Positions 63,619 through 64,000 of a stretch of DNA of 64,000 nucleotides are shown here, piece by piece; positions within the stretch are counted from its first letter, which is position 1, and each line of letters begins with the position of its first letter. The position numbers were made by a program, and so were the translations under genes. Source of the stretch: Radiobacillus kanasensis. GTDB lineage: Bacteria; Bacillota; Bacilli; Bacillales; Amphibacillaceae. Where the stretch lies: positions 2,734,001 to 2,798,000 of the forward strand of contig NZ_CP088020.1 of the NCBI RefSeq assembly GCF_021049245.1. Reading direction: 5' to 3'. Below the pieces are notes generated by a model. It did no database searches. It saw only the letters and a list, made by a program, of their open reading frames with translations, and was not told where the DNA came from.

Positions 63619-63750
63619 CTAATACTTTTGGAGGTTTTGTAGGTATTTGGCATCATCAACAGATCCTTCTTGGAATCCATTTTTCGCCAGGTAAGAAGAA
63701 TCCTTAAGTTCGTCACGGCAAAGCTCTAAATAGATGATTCCAAAGTCATC
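63619..63750 (-). pseudogene. C-terminal fragment of an unknown protein
   Basis: A minus-strand frame encodes DDFGIIYLELCRDELKDSSYL and AKNGFQEGSVDDAKYLQNLQKY before TAG 63619. It is protein-like, with an acidic helical end, but lacks a start or upstream continuation. Probably the tail of a decayed gene between phnD and the TetR-type gene. Confidence 0.35.
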
Positions 63751-63873
63751 TCTCTTCTACTGTAAGAAATTAAAATAACATTGTCTCGTCATTCGTATGA
63801 CCGCCATCACAGAGGTATGAAAACCTCCACTCAACCAAACATTCCCTATAACAAACCCTTGCACCATAAATCC

Positions 63874-64000
63874 TTACTTATTTTCAAATCCAGCCAGCAA
63901 GGACTCCATGGTTTCCATGACTTCATTTATTAATTGACGTCTATTTGGACTTTCGGTAATCCAAAGGACAGCTTCATTCATAGCCCCTGATAAACAAAAT
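63874..64000 (-). CDS. TetR family regulator (partial, C-terminal end)
   Basis: The open frame from the window edge reads LSGAMNEAVLWITESPNRRQLINEVM and ETMESLLAGFENK, then TAA at 63874. The pattern 'GAMNEAVLWI...P..R.....E....L..LL.GF' is typical of the last helices of TetR-type ligand domains. Only about 42 residues are visible. Confidence 0.6.
   Translation of the reverse strand, partial: FCLSGAMNEAVLWITESPNRRQLINEVMETMESLLAGFENK

Overview
The window is AT-rich, densely coded chromosomal DNA from a low-GC Gram-positive bacterium, most likely a Bacillaceae member of the Oceanobacillus/Virgibacillus/Bacillus type. The evidence is a hut operon with HutP and its terminator, CcpA (cre) and Zur sites of Bacillus type, AGGAGG ribosome sites with TTG/GTG starts, an LCP wall protein, YcgR/YcgQ, YcdB/YcdC-type and DUF3231 proteins. 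No rRNA, tRNA, CRISPR array or prophage was seen.

Layout. 1-5.3 kb: a partial methyltransferase, small membrane proteins, an intact IS1182-type insertion sequence next to a TerC-family gene, and several decayed genes. 5.3-16 kb: LCP protein, two Nudix genes (one frameshifted), a Cdd1-family protein, a YcdB-like protein, then a Zur-controlled zinc operon (ZnuA-like lipoprotein, YcgR, YcgQ) and two membrane-anchored proteins of unknown role. 16.3-16.75 kb: a candidate type I toxin-antitoxin locus, with a 35-aa hydrophobic peptide and a convergent antisense RNA promoter. 17-19 kb: an AraC remnant, a TauE/SafE exporter and a DUF3231 protein. 19.3-30.6 kb: a glycoside island for xyloglucan-type oligosaccharides: secreted GH3, cytoplasmic GH31 alpha-xylosidase, a three-gene ABC importer and a divergent YesMN-like two-component system, with a cre site between them. 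30.8-35.1 kb: a persulfide/sulfane-sulfur operon (DsrE, rhodanese, TusA-rhodanese, rhodanese-persulfide dioxygenase, TusA, TauE, CstR-like repressor) with several C-tract/G-tract operator candidates. 35.3-53.2 kb: small accessory genes (Nudix, GNAT, YdcF, alpha/beta hydrolase, aminoglycoside-adenylyltransferase-like, effector-binding domain, nitronate monooxygenase) mixed with many frameshifted or truncated genes, and an ECF sigma-PadR-FtsW operon with an ECF-type promoter. 53.3-60.9 kb: hutP-hutH-hutU-hutI-hutG followed by a YuiF-type histidine transporter. 61-63.5 kb: a phnDEC-type phosphonate/phosphite importer. The right edge cuts a TetR-type regulator.

The most notable observations are the type I toxin-antitoxin candidate, the promoter/operator architecture of the persulfide operon, the Zur-box pair inside the zinc promoter, the transposase reading frame that stays open through the IS end into antisense terC, and the decayed gene copies at 40-50.5 kb. 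Five otherwise well-conserved genes are broken by one or two indels or a nonsense codon. These could be real pseudogenes or assembly errors, and read data would decide.
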